Shown here: positions 17,045-27,188 of the stretch, piece by piece
Position numbering within the stretch: the first letter of the stretch is position 1
How the letters are laid out: every line of letters begins with the position of its first letter
DNA from: Fulvimarina sp.
Lineage (GTDB): Bacteria; Pseudomonadota; Alphaproteobacteria; Rhizobiales; Rhizobiaceae
NCBI GenBank assembly: GCA_002700095.1
Contig: PACL01000039.1
Coordinates: forward strand, 1-64,000
DNA length: 64,000 bases
Direction: 5' to 3'
Program-made: the position numbers and the translations under genes
Notes under the pieces: generated by a model
Told to the model about the DNA's origin: nothing
The model's input: only the letters and a program-made list of their open reading frames with translations
Database searches by the model: none

Positions 17045-18009
17045 CCGACCGCTCCCTCGAACCGACGATGGTCGGCGCGCCGGCCTATCAGGGCGAATAC
17101 CAGGGCAAGTCCCGCGATGAGGCCTCCCGCAAGTCGGCGGGCCTCGTTGCCGAGCGGCTGAAACGGTTTTCCGGCGGGGCGGGCATGTGGTCGGCGGTGC
17201 CGCTGGGCCTCCTGCTTCTCGCCGGCTTCTTCGGGCCGCTCCTCCTCGTCGTCCTCTACAGCTTCATGCCGCGCGGTTCGTTCAGCCCCATCGGCTGGCC
17301 GACGCTGGAGAACTACCGCGACATCGTCGAGCAGAACTTCTACATCTCCTTCGGCTGGTCGCTGGCGATGGCGGTGGTCGCGACGATCCTGCTGCTGCTC
17401 ATCGCCTATCCGCTGGCCGTCACGATGGTCCGCCTCGCCGGCAAGCGGGCCGACATCTACACGATCCTGATCGCCGCACCGCTGTTCGTCGCCGAGAACA
17501 TCCGCCTGCAGGGCTGGTCGCTGTTCTTCGACAAGGCGGGCCTCCTCGACGGGGCGAGCGAAAGCCTCTTCGGCGCCGGCACCGGGAGCCTCGTCGGCAA
17601 CGTGCCGATCGTCGTCTTCGGCCTCGTCTACGTCTATCTGCCCTTCATGCTGTTTCCGCTGATCCTCGGCCTGACCAACGTCGCGCCCGACGCGCGGGAG
17701 GCGGCGAGCGACCTCGGCGCGACCAGGTTCCAGATCTTCCGCGACATCGAGCTGCCGCTGGCCTCGCCCGGCATCCTCATCGGCACGCTGTTGTGCTTCG
17801 TTCTCGCGCTCGGCGCGGTGTCGGAGGCGAAGTTCCTCGGCAAGGGCGTCGTCATCCCCGTCGTCCAGGACATCGACAGCGCCTTCACCTTCGGCCAGAA
17901 CTGGCCGCGGGGCTCGGCGCTCTCGGTGCTGCTCATCCTGATCGCCGCCGCGGCCATCGTCGTCGTGATGCGGCGGGTCGACATCGACCGCATGTTCACG
18001 AGGCGCTGA
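17041..18009 (+). CDS. ABC transporter permease, PotB type
   Basis: 322 residues. After a roughly 45-residue polar N-terminus come about six membrane segments. The EAA loop for ATPase contact reads EAASDLGATRFQIFRDIELPLASPG. The ATG at 17041 overlaps the ATPase stop by 4 nt. It forms the transmembrane channel with the next gene for uptake of an amine or polyamine. Confidence 0.88.
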   Translation: MTDRSLEPTMVGAPAYQGEYQGKSRDEASRKSAGLVAERLKRFSGGAGMWSAVPLGLLLLAGFFGPLLLVVLYSFMPRGSFSPIGWPTLENYRDIVEQNFYISFGWSLAMAVVATILLLLIAYPLAVTMVRLAGKRADIYTILIAAPLFVAENIRLQGWSLFFDKAGLLDGASESLFGAGTGSLVGNVPIVVFGLVYVYLPFMLFPLILGLTNVAPDAREAASDLGATRFQIFRDIELPLASPGILIGTLLCFVLALGAVSEAKFLGKGVVIPVVQDIDSAFTFGQNWPRGSALSVLLILIAAAAIVVVMRRVDIDRMFTRR

Positions 18010-18012
18010 GCC

Positions 18013-18837
18013 ATGGCCGACATCCATCCCCTGACGCGGCGCCTGCTCTGGCTGTTTTTCGCCGTCGTCTCGATCGCCCTCTACCTGCCGATGCTGGTGA
18101 CGGCGCTGGCGTCCCTGTCGCGGTCGCGCTTCTTCATCTTCCCGGTCAGCCGCTATTCCTGGAAGTGGTACGAGGACACGCTCGCCTCCCAGCAGATCGA
18201 ACAGGCGGCGATCACCTCGCTGATCGTCGCGGTGATGGTGGCGCTGATCTCGGTGGTCCTCGCCTTCTTCGGCGCGCTCGCCTTCGCCCGCTACGACTGG
18301 AAGGGCCGCAAGAGCTTTCAGTATCTCGTCCTGTTGCCGATCTTCTTTCCCCAGGCGGTCCTCGGGCTGGCGGTGCAGCTGTGGCTGAACACGATCGGCG
18401 TCGAGATGTCCTGGCATTCGACGGTGTTCGGGCAATTGGTCTGGATCGCGCCGATCGCCACCCTCGTCGTCGCGATCCAGGTGTTCGGCTACGAGCCGGC
18501 CTTCGAGGACGCGGCGCGCGATCTCGGCGCGACCCGGTGGCAGGCGATGCGCGACATCACCCTGCCGCTGCTCTGGCCGGGGATCTTTTCCGGCTTCTTG
18601 TTCGCGTTGCTCCTGTCCTGGAGCAACTTTCCCTTCGCCTATTATACCAGCGGCGCCGACGTCACGATCCCCGAATGGCTGCATGCCAAGATGATCGGCG
18701 GCTATACGCCGATGGTCCCGGCGGTCGGCACGTTGTCGATCATCGCCGGCGCCGCGGTCCTCGTCGGCGGCTTTTCCATCGCCGCCTTCGTCAAGGCGAT
18801 CCTTGCCCGCAAGGCCGCGCGGCAACGGCCCGCCTGA
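18013..18837 (+). CDS. ABC transporter permease, PotC type
   Basis: 274 residues, about six membrane segments, EAA loop EDAARDLGATRWQAMRDI. It begins 3 nt after the previous stop, so the two permeases are made together. It is the second half of the transmembrane channel. Another in-frame small gene follows after 26 nt. Confidence 0.9.
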   Translation: MADIHPLTRRLLWLFFAVVSIALYLPMLVTALASLSRSRFFIFPVSRYSWKWYEDTLASQQIEQAAITSLIVAVMVALISVVLAFFGALAFARYDWKGRKSFQYLVLLPIFFPQAVLGLAVQLWLNTIGVEMSWHSTVFGQLVWIAPIATLVVAIQVFGYEPAFEDAARDLGATRWQAMRDITLPLLWPGIFSGFLFALLLSWSNFPFAYYTSGADVTIPEWLHAKMIGGYTPMVPAVGTLSIIAGAAVLVGGFSIAAFVKAILARKAARQRPA

Positions 18838-18863
18838 CGCTCCATCCAACGAAGGGATCTTCC

Positions 18864-19031
18864 ATGACCGACACGATCGCTCCCGGCGGGTCCGGGTCGC
18901 TGGCCCTGCCCGCGGCCCTCTGCGGCCTCGGTCTTCTGGCGCTCCTTGCCCTGCAGACGCATCTCCTCTGCGGCGCCCTCTGCCTCCACGGCCCCGCTCA
19001 CGCGGCGCTGCTGGAGCTTTGCCGCGGCTGA
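18864..19031 (+). CDS. Small Cys-rich single-pass membrane protein in the transporter operon
   Basis: 55 residues: a polar N-terminus (MTDTIAPGGSG), then one long hydrophobic segment (ALPAALCGLGLLALLALQT) and a short tail, with four cysteines (two near LLCGALC). GAAGGGATC stands 4 nt before the ATG, and the gene begins 26 nt after the last permease on the same strand. No family recognised. Context suggests an accessory to the amine transporter, for example a permease stabiliser or, given the cysteines, a metal-binding peptide tied to the copper enzyme. Both are guesses. Confidence 0.55.
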   Translation: MTDTIAPGGSGSLALPAALCGLGLLALLALQTHLLCGALCLHGPAHAALLELCRG

Positions 19032-19233
19032 TCCCCCTAAACTGGGGACCCGCGGCGATGGGGCTGGCTGAAGCGATATATTCCCGCTAGAACAAGCGCG
19101 AGCATCGCTTCCATCGACGTGTCCGACGAGACGATCGAGCCCATGGACATGGCGCATGTCGGCGCCGCATAGCGGCTCGACCCGCAAGCGCATCGGTGCC
19201 GCGTCATCGCCATTCGAGGTCATCCAGCATATC

Positions 19234-19884
19234 ATGAGAAAGCAGACCCGGCCTTTCGCCGTCGAGATCAAGCGCAACAAGCGTTCGCGCGATCCCTCGC
19301 CCTTCTCCGATCTGCCCGCGGACATCCGCGCGGCGATCGAGACGCCCTTCAAGGACGCCGAAGCAAGGCTCGCCCGGGCCGTTTCGGGCGAACCGGCGGC
19401 GGCCAAGCCGCGTATTCTCGAAGACACCACCCCCGCCCGCACGCCGCCGCCCGCGGCCGAGGCCGAGGCGGAGGTCGTCCGGCCACGGCGCGGCCGGCCG
19501 CCGAAGATCCGGCCGGACGCTGCGGCAACGCCGCCAGAACGGGTCGCGGAGCAGCCCGCCAAGGCCGCGCGGCATGTGCCAGTGGCTGCCGGCGACGAGG
19601 ACGGGGGAAGCGAGGAAGAAGACGCTTTCGTGCCCGCCGCCTCACTGCGCGCGGTCGCTTTCGCCGAGATGGAAGACGATGCGTCGGCCGCGCCGGGGGA
19701 CGCTGCCGGGCGGGATGACAGCTGGCCGGATGAAGCAGGGCCGGATGAAGCCCTATCGGATGAAACGGGGACGGGTGGATCGGCCGCGACGGTCGTGCGG
19801 ACGCCGCGTGTCAGCCGCCGCCGGGCGAAAGAGGGCAACATCGGCCAGCGCTGGAAGCGCCATCTGCCGCGCTGGAAGCGCTAG
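19234..19884 (+). CDS. Disordered basic protein with an AT-hook motif
   Basis: 216 residues from the chosen ATG, selected because the conserved-looking N-terminus MRKQTRPFAVEIKRNKRSR starts there; the frame extends to 19156 and the ribosome site is weak. Most of the chain is low-complexity Ala/Pro/Glu with the AT-hook RPRRGRPPK (residues 83-91) and a basic Trp-containing tail (GQRWKRHLPRWKR). AT-hooks bind the minor groove, so a nucleoid-associated or regulatory role is plausible. A degenerate 15-nt tandem repeat encodes the PDEAGPDEALSDE stretch (19728-19770). The TAG stop lies within the terminal repeat of a palindromic element. Confidence 0.6.
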   Translation: MRKQTRPFAVEIKRNKRSRDPSPFSDLPADIRAAIETPFKDAEARLARAVSGEPAAAKPRILEDTTPARTPPPAAEAEAEVVRPRRGRPPKIRPDAAATPPERVAEQPAKAARHVPVAAGDEDGGSEEEDAFVPAASLRAVAFAEMEDDASAAPGDAAGRDDSWPDEAGPDEALSDETGTGGSAATVVRTPRVSRRRAKEGNIGQRWKRHLPRWKR

Positions 19885-19985
19885 AGCGGGATGAGATCAG
19901 CTTCGATCGACATCCCCCTCTATCCTCTTCGTGCCGCATGATCTTTTCCGAAAACCGGTTCCCGCTTTTCGGGATCATGCTCTAG
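19881..19985. repeat. Hyphomicrobiales intergenic palindromic repeat
   Basis: The element begins with CTAGAGC and ends with GCTCTAG. Its right half contains CCGAAAACCGGTTCCCGC and TTTTCGGGATCATGC, a combination I know as an abundant intergenic palindrome in this order. It overlaps the stop codon of the AT-hook gene. A degenerate, inverted copy lies at 56754-56806. The function is unknown; such elements can fold in RNA and act as boundaries. Confidence 0.75.
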
Positions 19986-20030
19986 TCGCCCGTTCGGTGG
20001 AGGGCGCCGCCCTCTCCCACGGGCCGGTGG

Positions 20031-20510
20031 CTACTTCACCGGCCCGAGCCTTGCGCCGGTGGCCGAACGCAGCTGCAGCGGGACGACCTCGAAGACGTGG
20101 TTCGGCGAGCCGGCCGCCGCCCAGACGGTGGCGTAGCGGAAGAGGTCCTCGTCCATGTAGACGGCGATGTCGGAGGTCGCGCCGAGCGGCGCGACGCCGC
20201 CGATGGCAAAGCCCGTGACCTCGCGCACATAGGCCGCGTCGGGGCGTTCCAGCGCCTCACCGAGGGCGCCCGTCATGGTCGTCTCCTCGACCCGGTTGGA
20301 CCCGGAGACGAGAAGCAGATGCGGCATGCCGCTGTCCCTGCCGCGAAACACCAGCGACTTGACGATCTGCCCGACCTCGGCGCCGACGGCCGCCGCCGCC
20401 TCTTCGGCCGAGCGGGCGGATTTTTCGGTCCTGACGATCTTCACCTTCAGGCCCTTGGCCGCGGCTGCGTCGGCGACGCGCTGGACGGATGGGGGATGGG
20501 CTTCGCTCAT
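20031..20510 (-). CDS. YbaK/EbsC-family aminoacyl-tRNA deacylase
   Basis: 159 residues, standard for the YbaK/ProX editing fold. Conserved elements include VGQIVKSLVFRG, ending in the key lysine region, and GFAIGGVAPLG, the glycine-rich substrate pocket. Family members hydrolyse mischarged Cys- or Ala-tRNA(Pro) in the cytoplasm. The start at 20510 is preceded by GGAG; an upstream extension to 20624 is unlikely. Exact tRNA specificity is not determined. Confidence 0.85.
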   Translation of the reverse strand: MSEAHPPSVQRVADAAAAKGLKVKIVRTEKSARSAEEAAAAVGAEVGQIVKSLVFRGRDSGMPHLLLVSGSNRVEETTMTGALGEALERPDAAYVREVTGFAIGGVAPLGATSDIAVYMDEDLFRYATVWAAAGSPNHVFEVVPLQLRSATGARLGPVK

Positions 20511-20631
20511 GATGTGTCGTCTCCGGAGGGCTTTGGTAACTTCTCCCCCCCCCCATGTAGCGGCAAACGCGGCCGGACGAAATCGCGCGCCGACGTCGCC
20601 CGCAGCTGGTTTCGAACGCGGCAAGCCCGGC

Positions 20632-21609
20632 TCAGGCCGCGGTGTGGCGGGCCGGCTCTTCCGGCAGGCAGCCGAGATCCGCCAGCGACAGGGTGATCGC
20701 CGTGGCGAGCGGCGTTCGCGGCTCGTCGCCGAGCAGCGCGACGAGGCGGCGATTGTCGAGGCGCACCGGGTGGCGCCAATAGGGAGCGATCTCCGCGACC
20801 TCGCGAGGAAAACCGCCGAACGGCGCGAGGAGCCGCATCAGCCCCCAGGGAAAGCTCCACACCCGGATGTCCGGCCGTCCGCAGGCCTTGCGGATCGCCG
20901 CCGTCATCGCCGTTCCGTCCGCGTCGAAGAGGCCCTCGAACTGCAGCACCTCGAACGGCCGCAACTTTGCGCGCATCGCGAGGAGTCGGGCGAAACTCGT
21001 CGCGAGGTCCGGCAGATAGGCCCAGCTGTGGCCGCTCCGGCGGCCGGGATGGACGATCCGCCGGACCGGCGAGCCGGGCGTCACCATCAACTGGCTGAAC
21101 CAGCTTGACCGGGCGCCGGGACCGAAGAAGTCGCCGGCCCGCAGGATCAGGCTCGGCACGTCGCCCGAGGCTTCCTCAAGGCGCCGTTCGAGCGCGGCGC
21201 GGATCCGGCCCTTGCGGCTCTTCGGCCGTTGCGGCGAGCTTTCATCGAGGAGCGGCGTTTCCGCGGGGTCGAAATTGTAGATCGTTCCCGGCAGGACGAT
21301 CCGCGCCCCGGCGGCGCGGGCCGCGGCGATCGTGTTGTCGATCATCGGCAGAACGAGGCTGTCCCAGTTGCGGTAGCCGGACGGATTGACGGCATGGACG
21401 ATGACGTCGGTCCCGTTTGCCGCAGCGACGACGTCCGCGCGGACCATGGCGTCGCCAGGGATCCAGGCGTAGCGCGGGTCGAGCGGGCGGGCGACGTCGC
21501 GGGTCAGCGCCCGCACGGCCCAGCCCTGGCGATGCAGCGCCGCCGCGATGGCACCGCCGATGCCGCCGGTGGCGCCGAGGACAAGCGCCGTTGGTGTCGT
21601 CGAACTCAT
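20632..21609 (-). CDS. NAD(P)-dependent epimerase/dehydratase-family protein
   Basis: 325 residues of the short-chain extended fold. The nucleotide motif is VLGATGGIGGAIAAAL (residues 9-24). A YNFDP stretch and a C-terminal domain typical of atypical SDRs with NmrA-like character follow. It may be a sugar-nucleotide epimerase or an oxidoreductase sensor. GGAG precedes the ATG. A LysR regulator diverges 90 nt away and probably controls this gene. Confidence 0.75.
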   Translation of the reverse strand: MSSTTPTALVLGATGGIGGAIAAALHRQGWAVRALTRDVARPLDPRYAWIPGDAMVRADVVAAANGTDVIVHAVNPSGYRNWDSLVLPMIDNTIAAARAAGARIVLPGTIYNFDPAETPLLDESSPQRPKSRKGRIRAALERRLEEASGDVPSLILRAGDFFGPGARSSWFSQLMVTPGSPVRRIVHPGRRSGHSWAYLPDLATSFARLLAMRAKLRPFEVLQFEGLFDADGTAMTAAIRKACGRPDIRVWSFPWGLMRLLAPFGGFPREVAEIAPYWRHPVRLDNRRLVALLGDEPRTPLATAITLSLADLGCLPEEPARHTAA

Positions 21610-21699
21610 CGAACCGTCTCCTTTTCGTCGGGAGACATGTCGCGTCGGAGCCGCTAAAAAGAAATTGGCGAAAACCTTCGAGCAGTTCGCAAGAAATCG

Positions 21700-22626
21700 A
21701 TGAACCCAAGCTGGGACGAGTGGCAGGCGTTTCACGCCGTTCTTCTGGAGGGGAGCCTGTCGGGCGCCGCCCGCCGGCTGAAGCTGTCGCAGCCGACCGT
21801 GCGGGGACGGATCGAGGGGCTCGAGCGGAGGGTCGGCTCGGTGCTGTTCGTCCGTTCGGCGGCAGGACTCGCACCGACCGCCGAGGCGTGGGCGATGGCC
21901 CGGCATGTGGCGGCGATGCACACGGCATCGGAGGCGGCCCTGCGCGAGGCTTCCGGCAGGGCCGGCGCGATCGCCGGCACCGTCCGCGTCAGCGCGTCGG
22001 ACTTCATCGGAACCGTCGTCCTGCCGGAGATGCTGGGCCGTCTCCTGCAGCGGCATCCGGGGCTGCTCGTCGAGATCGCCGGCACCAACGCCGTCGTCGA
22101 CGTCGCCTCGCAGGAGGCCGACATCGCCATCCGCATGGCGCCGCCCGCCGGCGACGGGTTGATCGTCCGCAAGGTCGCCGTCATCGCGATCGGTTTTTAC
22201 GCCAGCCGCGCCTATCTGGCCCGGCGGGGCGCGCCCCCGTCCCTGGAGGACCTGGCCGATCACGACTTCATCGGCCCGGATCGATCGGCCGCCGACGCGA
22301 GAATGCTGGAGGCTTTCGGCGCGCTGCGGCCGCGCATCGTCCTGAAGACCGACAGCCATCCGACGCACTTCGCCGCCGTGCGGGCCGGCGTCGGCATCGG
22401 TGTCGTCCAGCGCCCCGTCGCCGATCGCGATCCGGATCTCGTTCCGGTCCTGCCGGGCATCGATTTCGCCCGGCTCGACACCTTCCTCGTCAGCCACAAG
22501 GATCTCCTGCGGCTGCCAAAGGTGAGGGCAGTGTTCGATTTCCTGGCAGAGGCGTTCAGGGAGTTCGCCGCGCCGGGCGCGCATTTTGACCGGGCGCCCT
22601 TGGTCGGTCCCGCTGGAAAGCCGTGA
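21700..22626 (+). CDS. LysR-family transcriptional regulator
   Basis: 308 residues. The N-terminal winged HTH is GSLSGAARRLKLSQPTVRGR; residues about 90-290 form the LysR substrate-binding fold. It is divergent from the epimerase-like gene with a 90-nt shared, comparatively AT-rich intergenic region (21610-21699) where its operator should lie. Inducer unknown. A hairpin 38 nt after its stop ends the transcript. Confidence 0.88.
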   Translation: MNPSWDEWQAFHAVLLEGSLSGAARRLKLSQPTVRGRIEGLERRVGSVLFVRSAAGLAPTAEAWAMARHVAAMHTASEAALREASGRAGAIAGTVRVSASDFIGTVVLPEMLGRLLQRHPGLLVEIAGTNAVVDVASQEADIAIRMAPPAGDGLIVRKVAVIAIGFYASRAYLARRGAPPSLEDLADHDFIGPDRSAADARMLEAFGALRPRIVLKTDSHPTHFAAVRAGVGIGVVQRPVADRDPDLVPVLPGIDFARLDTFLVSHKDLLRLPKVRAVFDFLAEAFREFAAPGAHFDRAPLVGPAGKP

Positions 22627-22663
22627 GAGCGTCCGGCCACCTGTCGCACCAGCTTTGAAAAAC

Positions 22664-22689
22664 AAAGGGCGGCCCGAGAGCCGCCCTTT
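22664..22689 (-). terminator. Intrinsic terminator of rho
   Basis: AAAGGGCGGC and GCCGCCCTTT form a perfect 10-nt stem with a 6-nt loop. On the minus strand it is followed by a T-rich run (TGTTTTTC), so it is a good rho-independent terminator for the rho gene. It may also stop lysR transcription from the other side. Confidence 0.85.
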
Positions 22690-22816
22690 CGTATTCCAGT
22701 GTCAAGTCTCTTGCACCGTCGGCCCCGGTCCTTGACCGGCGCCAAAGGGGGACGCTCAAACCGCCGCGCGGGCCCGATACCAGCGGACCGGGAGTCAATC
22801 TCCCAGGCCTTTGGTA

Positions 22817-24076
<1,260 letters not shown>

Positions 24077-24456
24077 TCGGGTGGTGATGCTCTTTGGCTG
24101 TCGGTCCGATCAACACATTTGGCCGGACGGAGCAGGTCGGGTGGGATGGGAAAACGCGTGGCCGAGACGTCTGGAAGTTCGGCGAATGGGCGTGTCGGTA
24201 AAAACCGGTCACCGGCCTCGGGAAGGCGGGAGCTTTCCGGCAGATATAACGGTGCGGCGCCGGCGGCGCAAGAGGCACGGCCGGTCAAAGCGCATCCGCC
24301 CATCACTATTCTGCAACGCTAAGGCGAGCGTATCGATGCTGCCGGCATCCGCGCCGGTCGCTCTTTCCCGGGGCCGAGAAGCGACGACCGCCCGCTTGAA
24401 GCAGTGTCCCGGAGGCGTCCTCCCGGGCTGCAGCGCCGGGAGGACGCGCTTCGGCG
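24077..24456. other. Region upstream of rho, downstream of gntP
   Basis: About 380 nt with no gene. It contains the gntP hairpin at 24415-24447 and probably the rho promoter and leader. I see no riboswitch or conserved RNA fold that I can name. Confidence 0.5.
24415..24447 (-). terminator. Hairpin terminator downstream of gntP
   Basis: GCGTCCTCCCGG and CCGGGAGGACGC form a perfect 12-nt stem with a 9-nt loop, starting 9 nt after the gntP stop. No T run follows, so it may stop transcription weakly or protect the 3' end. Confidence 0.65.
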
Positions 24457-25845
24457 TCAGCCGCCGAAGGCGACGTAGAGCAGGCAGGCGATGGCGAAGC
24501 CGACGACGCCGATCAGCGTCTCCATCACTGTCCAGGTCTTCAGCGTCGTCTTGACGTCCATGTCCATGAAGCGCCCAACCAGCCAGAAGCCGGAATCGTT
24601 GACGTGGCTGAGCGCGAGCGAGCCCGATGCGAGCGCGACGACGATGGCGGCGAGGGGAAAGCCGGTGATCCCCTGGGCGGCGATCGCCGGCTGGATGAGT
24701 CCGGCCGCGGTGATCAGCGCGACGGTGGCCGAGCCCTGCGCCACGCGGAGCGCGAGCGCGATGAGGAAGCCGGAGACGATCAGCGGCAGGCCGACGCCTT
24801 CGAGGGTCGAGGCCAGCGCGTCGCCGATCCCGGTCGCCCTGAGGACGCCGCCGAACATGCCGCCGGCGCCGGTGATCAGGATGATGGCGCAGACCGGCCC
24901 GAGCGCCGAATTGAGCAGGCTCTCGACCCGCAGCTTGTCGAGGCCGCGGCGGGTGCCGAGGACATAGCTGGCGACGAGGACGGCGATGAGGAGCGCGATC
25001 GGCGTCGCGCAGACGGCGCGAAGGAACTGGAACCAGCCCGCCTCGCCATCGACCATCCCGGCGGCGCGGGCGGCGTCGAGGCCGGTGTTGACGAAGATGA
25101 TGGCGAGCGGCAGCAGCAGCAGCAGGATGACGGTGGAGGGCTTCGGCGGCTCGGCCATGTCCTCCTCGCGTTCGCCGCCGGAGAGGAAGTCCGGTACCGG
25201 CAGGACGAACTTCTTGCCGGCCCAGAGGCCGTAGAGATAGGAGGCGATGAACCAGGTGGGGACCGCCACGATCAGCCCGACGATGGTCAGGATGCCGATG
25301 TCGGCGCCGAGCAGCTCGGCGCTGGCGACGGGGCCCGGATGCGGCGGCACGAAGGCGTGCATGCAGGAGAACGCACCGGCGACCGGCAGGGCATAGCGCA
25401 GGATGCCGCCACCGAGCCGGCGCGCCACCGAGAAGACGATCGGCAGCATGACCACGAGGCCGGCGTCGAAGAAGATCGGAAAGCCGAAGACGAGGGAGGC
25501 GACGCCGAGGGCGAGTGGGGCGCGGTCTTCGCCGAACTTGGCGATCAGCGCGTCGGAGAGGGTCTGGGCCCCGCCGGACACCTCGACGAGCCGGCCGAGC
25601 ATCGCGCCGAAGCCGACCAGCAGCGCGACGCTCGCCAGCGTCGAGCCGAATCCGCTGGTCAGGACATCGAGGACCTTGCCGGATGGCAGGCCCGCGACGA
25701 AGGCCGTCGCCAGGCTGACGAGGACCAGCGCGATGAAGGCGTGGACCCTGAACTGGATGATGAGGACGAGGAGGAGCACGATGGCCCCGGCGGCGATCGC
25801 CAGGAGCGAACCGGCCCCGAGCGTCTGTTGAAATCCCTCCGGCAC
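24457..25845 (-). CDS. gntP: Gluconate permease, GntP family
   Basis: 462 residues with about 12-14 membrane segments. GntP-family signatures are the conserved GFPIFFDAGLVVMLPI and the His/Pro-rich SCMHAFVPPHPGPVAS. It imports gluconate or a related sugar acid by proton symport. It lies 62 nt downstream of a gluconokinase on the same strand, which makes gluconate the likely substrate. Confidence 0.88.
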   Translation of the reverse strand: MPEGFQQTLGAGSLLAIAAGAIVLLLVLIIQFRVHAFIALVLVSLATAFVAGLPSGKVLDVLTSGFGSTLASVALLVGFGAMLGRLVEVSGGAQTLSDALIAKFGEDRAPLALGVASLVFGFPIFFDAGLVVMLPIVFSVARRLGGGILRYALPVAGAFSCMHAFVPPHPGPVASAELLGADIGILTIVGLIVAVPTWFIASYLYGLWAGKKFVLPVPDFLSGGEREEDMAEPPKPSTVILLLLLPLAIIFVNTGLDAARAAGMVDGEAGWFQFLRAVCATPIALLIAVLVASYVLGTRRGLDKLRVESLLNSALGPVCAIILITGAGGMFGGVLRATGIGDALASTLEGVGLPLIVSGFLIALALRVAQGSATVALITAAGLIQPAIAAQGITGFPLAAIVVALASGSLALSHVNDSGFWLVGRFMDMDVKTTLKTWTVMETLIGVVGFAIACLLYVAFGG

Positions 25846-25907
25846 GCGGCACTCTCCGTTGGATTGGGGATTGATGTCGTGGAGCGACGTCGCCGGGAGG
25901 CGGCGAG

Positions 25908-26429
25908 TCAGGCGCTCAGGTCGAGCTTCTTCAGGATGGTGCGCACCACCTCGTCGGGCGGTGCGACGACGGGAACGGTGATGCCGTCTTCGTCCTCGCC
26001 GAGCGGCTGAAAGTCGGCGAATTGCGACTGCAGCAGGGATTTCGGCATGTAGTGGCCCTTGCGCTGGTCGAGCCGCGAGGCGACCAGGTCAGGATCCGCC
26101 TCGAGCGCGACGAAGCGCACATCGGCATGGGCCTCGCGCAGGACGTCGCGGTAGCGGCGCTTCAGGGCCGAACAGGTCAGCACCGTCGAGACGTCGCTGT
26201 CGGCCTCGCGGGTGATCCAGTCGCGGATGGCCACGAGCCACGGCGCGCGGTCCTCGTCGTTGAGGGCGATGCCCGCCGTCATCTTCTCGATGTTGGCCTG
26301 GGGGTGAAATTCGTCGGCCTCGGCAAAGGGCCAGCCCAGCCGCGCCGCGATCAGTTCCGCGGTCGTCGATTTTCCGACGCCGGACGGTCCCATGATCACC
26401 AGGGCCGTCGGTTTCGAGCCTTCGCCCAT
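25908..26429 (-). CDS. gntK: Gluconokinase
   Basis: 173 residues. P-loop GPSGVGKST and the GntK-type segment ADEFHPQANIEKMTAGIALNDEDRAPWL identify thermoresistant-type gluconokinase (gluconate + ATP to 6-phosphogluconate). The ATG at 26429 is chosen because GGAG stands 6 nt upstream; a start four codons earlier has its ribosome site too close. Paired with the permease, it feeds gluconate to the Entner-Doudoroff or pentose phosphate route. Confidence 0.92.
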   Translation of the reverse strand: MGEGSKPTALVIMGPSGVGKSTTAELIAARLGWPFAEADEFHPQANIEKMTAGIALNDEDRAPWLVAIRDWITREADSDVSTVLTCSALKRRYRDVLREAHADVRFVALEADPDLVASRLDQRKGHYMPKSLLQSQFADFQPLGEDEDGITVPVVAPPDEVVRTILKKLDLSA

Positions 26430-26583
26430 CAGTATCTCCATCCCTTCATCGCCGGCTCTCGGCCGGTCGAATCAGCGGGTGAATATAAGGGCATCGTGCT
26501 GAATGGAAATGCATGGGAAGCGGGAATGTCCGGGCGCCTGCAATCGGTGGCAAGGTCCTGACCAGCGCCCGGCGCTGCGACGC

Positions 26584-26623
26584 ATGCCGGCGTCCGCCCC
26601 ATTGCTGTGGCGGACGCCGGCAT
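26584..26623 (-). terminator. Strong hairpin downstream of the cytochrome b561 gene
   Basis: ATGCCGGCGTCCGCC and GGCGGACGCCGGCAT form a perfect 15-nt stem with a 10-nt loop, 50 nt after the cytochrome b561 stop. No T run. It separates this gene from gntK. Confidence 0.65.
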
Positions 26624-26672
26624 TGGCGATGTGACGGGCCGGAAGCCCGTGGTGGCGACGCGCGCCGCGGGC

Positions 26673-27188
26673 TCAGGCGGAATGGCGGATGCCGGGGATC
26701 ATCCGCTTCAGCGCCGGGGAGCGGAACCAGAAATGCTGGGTGAGCGCCCCGAGGACGTGCAGCGCGATCACGGCGAGCAGCGGGTTCCAGAGGAAGGCGT
26801 GATAGCCGGCGATGGCGTCGTTGCCGGTGAACCAGGCGGTGAGCCCGAGGATCGGCATGGCGAAGAGCAAGGCATACAGGAGGACATGCGTCACCCTGGC
26901 GAGCATCGCGGCCCATTGCGGCTCGTCCGCGTCGAGGGGCGGGCGGCCGTGGGTGAAGCGGTCGGCGAGCCGGATGGCCGCCGCGATGAGGACGAGCGTT
27001 CCGATGACGATGTGGCTGTAGCCGAGCAGGGTGGCGAGCCGGCCGGGTGCCTCGCCCTCCAGCGTCGCGTCCCAGAAATCGGCCATGAACTCGCCCTGGA
27101 TCCATTGGCAGACGATCAGGACGACGATCGTCCAGTGGAGGAAGACGTTCAGCCTGCTCCAGGCGGCAGGGCGGGCGGTCGCGGACAT
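26673..27188 (-). CDS. cybB: Cytochrome b561
   Basis: 171 residues, four membrane segments. Heme-ligand histidines are in NVFLHWTIV (helix 1), GYSHIVIG (helix 2), THVLLYALLF (helix 3) and LHVLGALTQH (helix 4). It is a diheme inner-membrane cytochrome that passes electrons between quinone and other carriers, in some species linked to superoxide oxidation. AGGAG precedes the ATG. It is a lone gene between gluconokinase and a histidine kinase. Confidence 0.88.
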   Translation of the reverse strand: MSATARPAAWSRLNVFLHWTIVVLIVCQWIQGEFMADFWDATLEGEAPGRLATLLGYSHIVIGTLVLIAAAIRLADRFTHGRPPLDADEPQWAAMLARVTHVLLYALLFAMPILGLTAWFTGNDAIAGYHAFLWNPLLAVIALHVLGALTQHFWFRSPALKRMIPGIRHSA

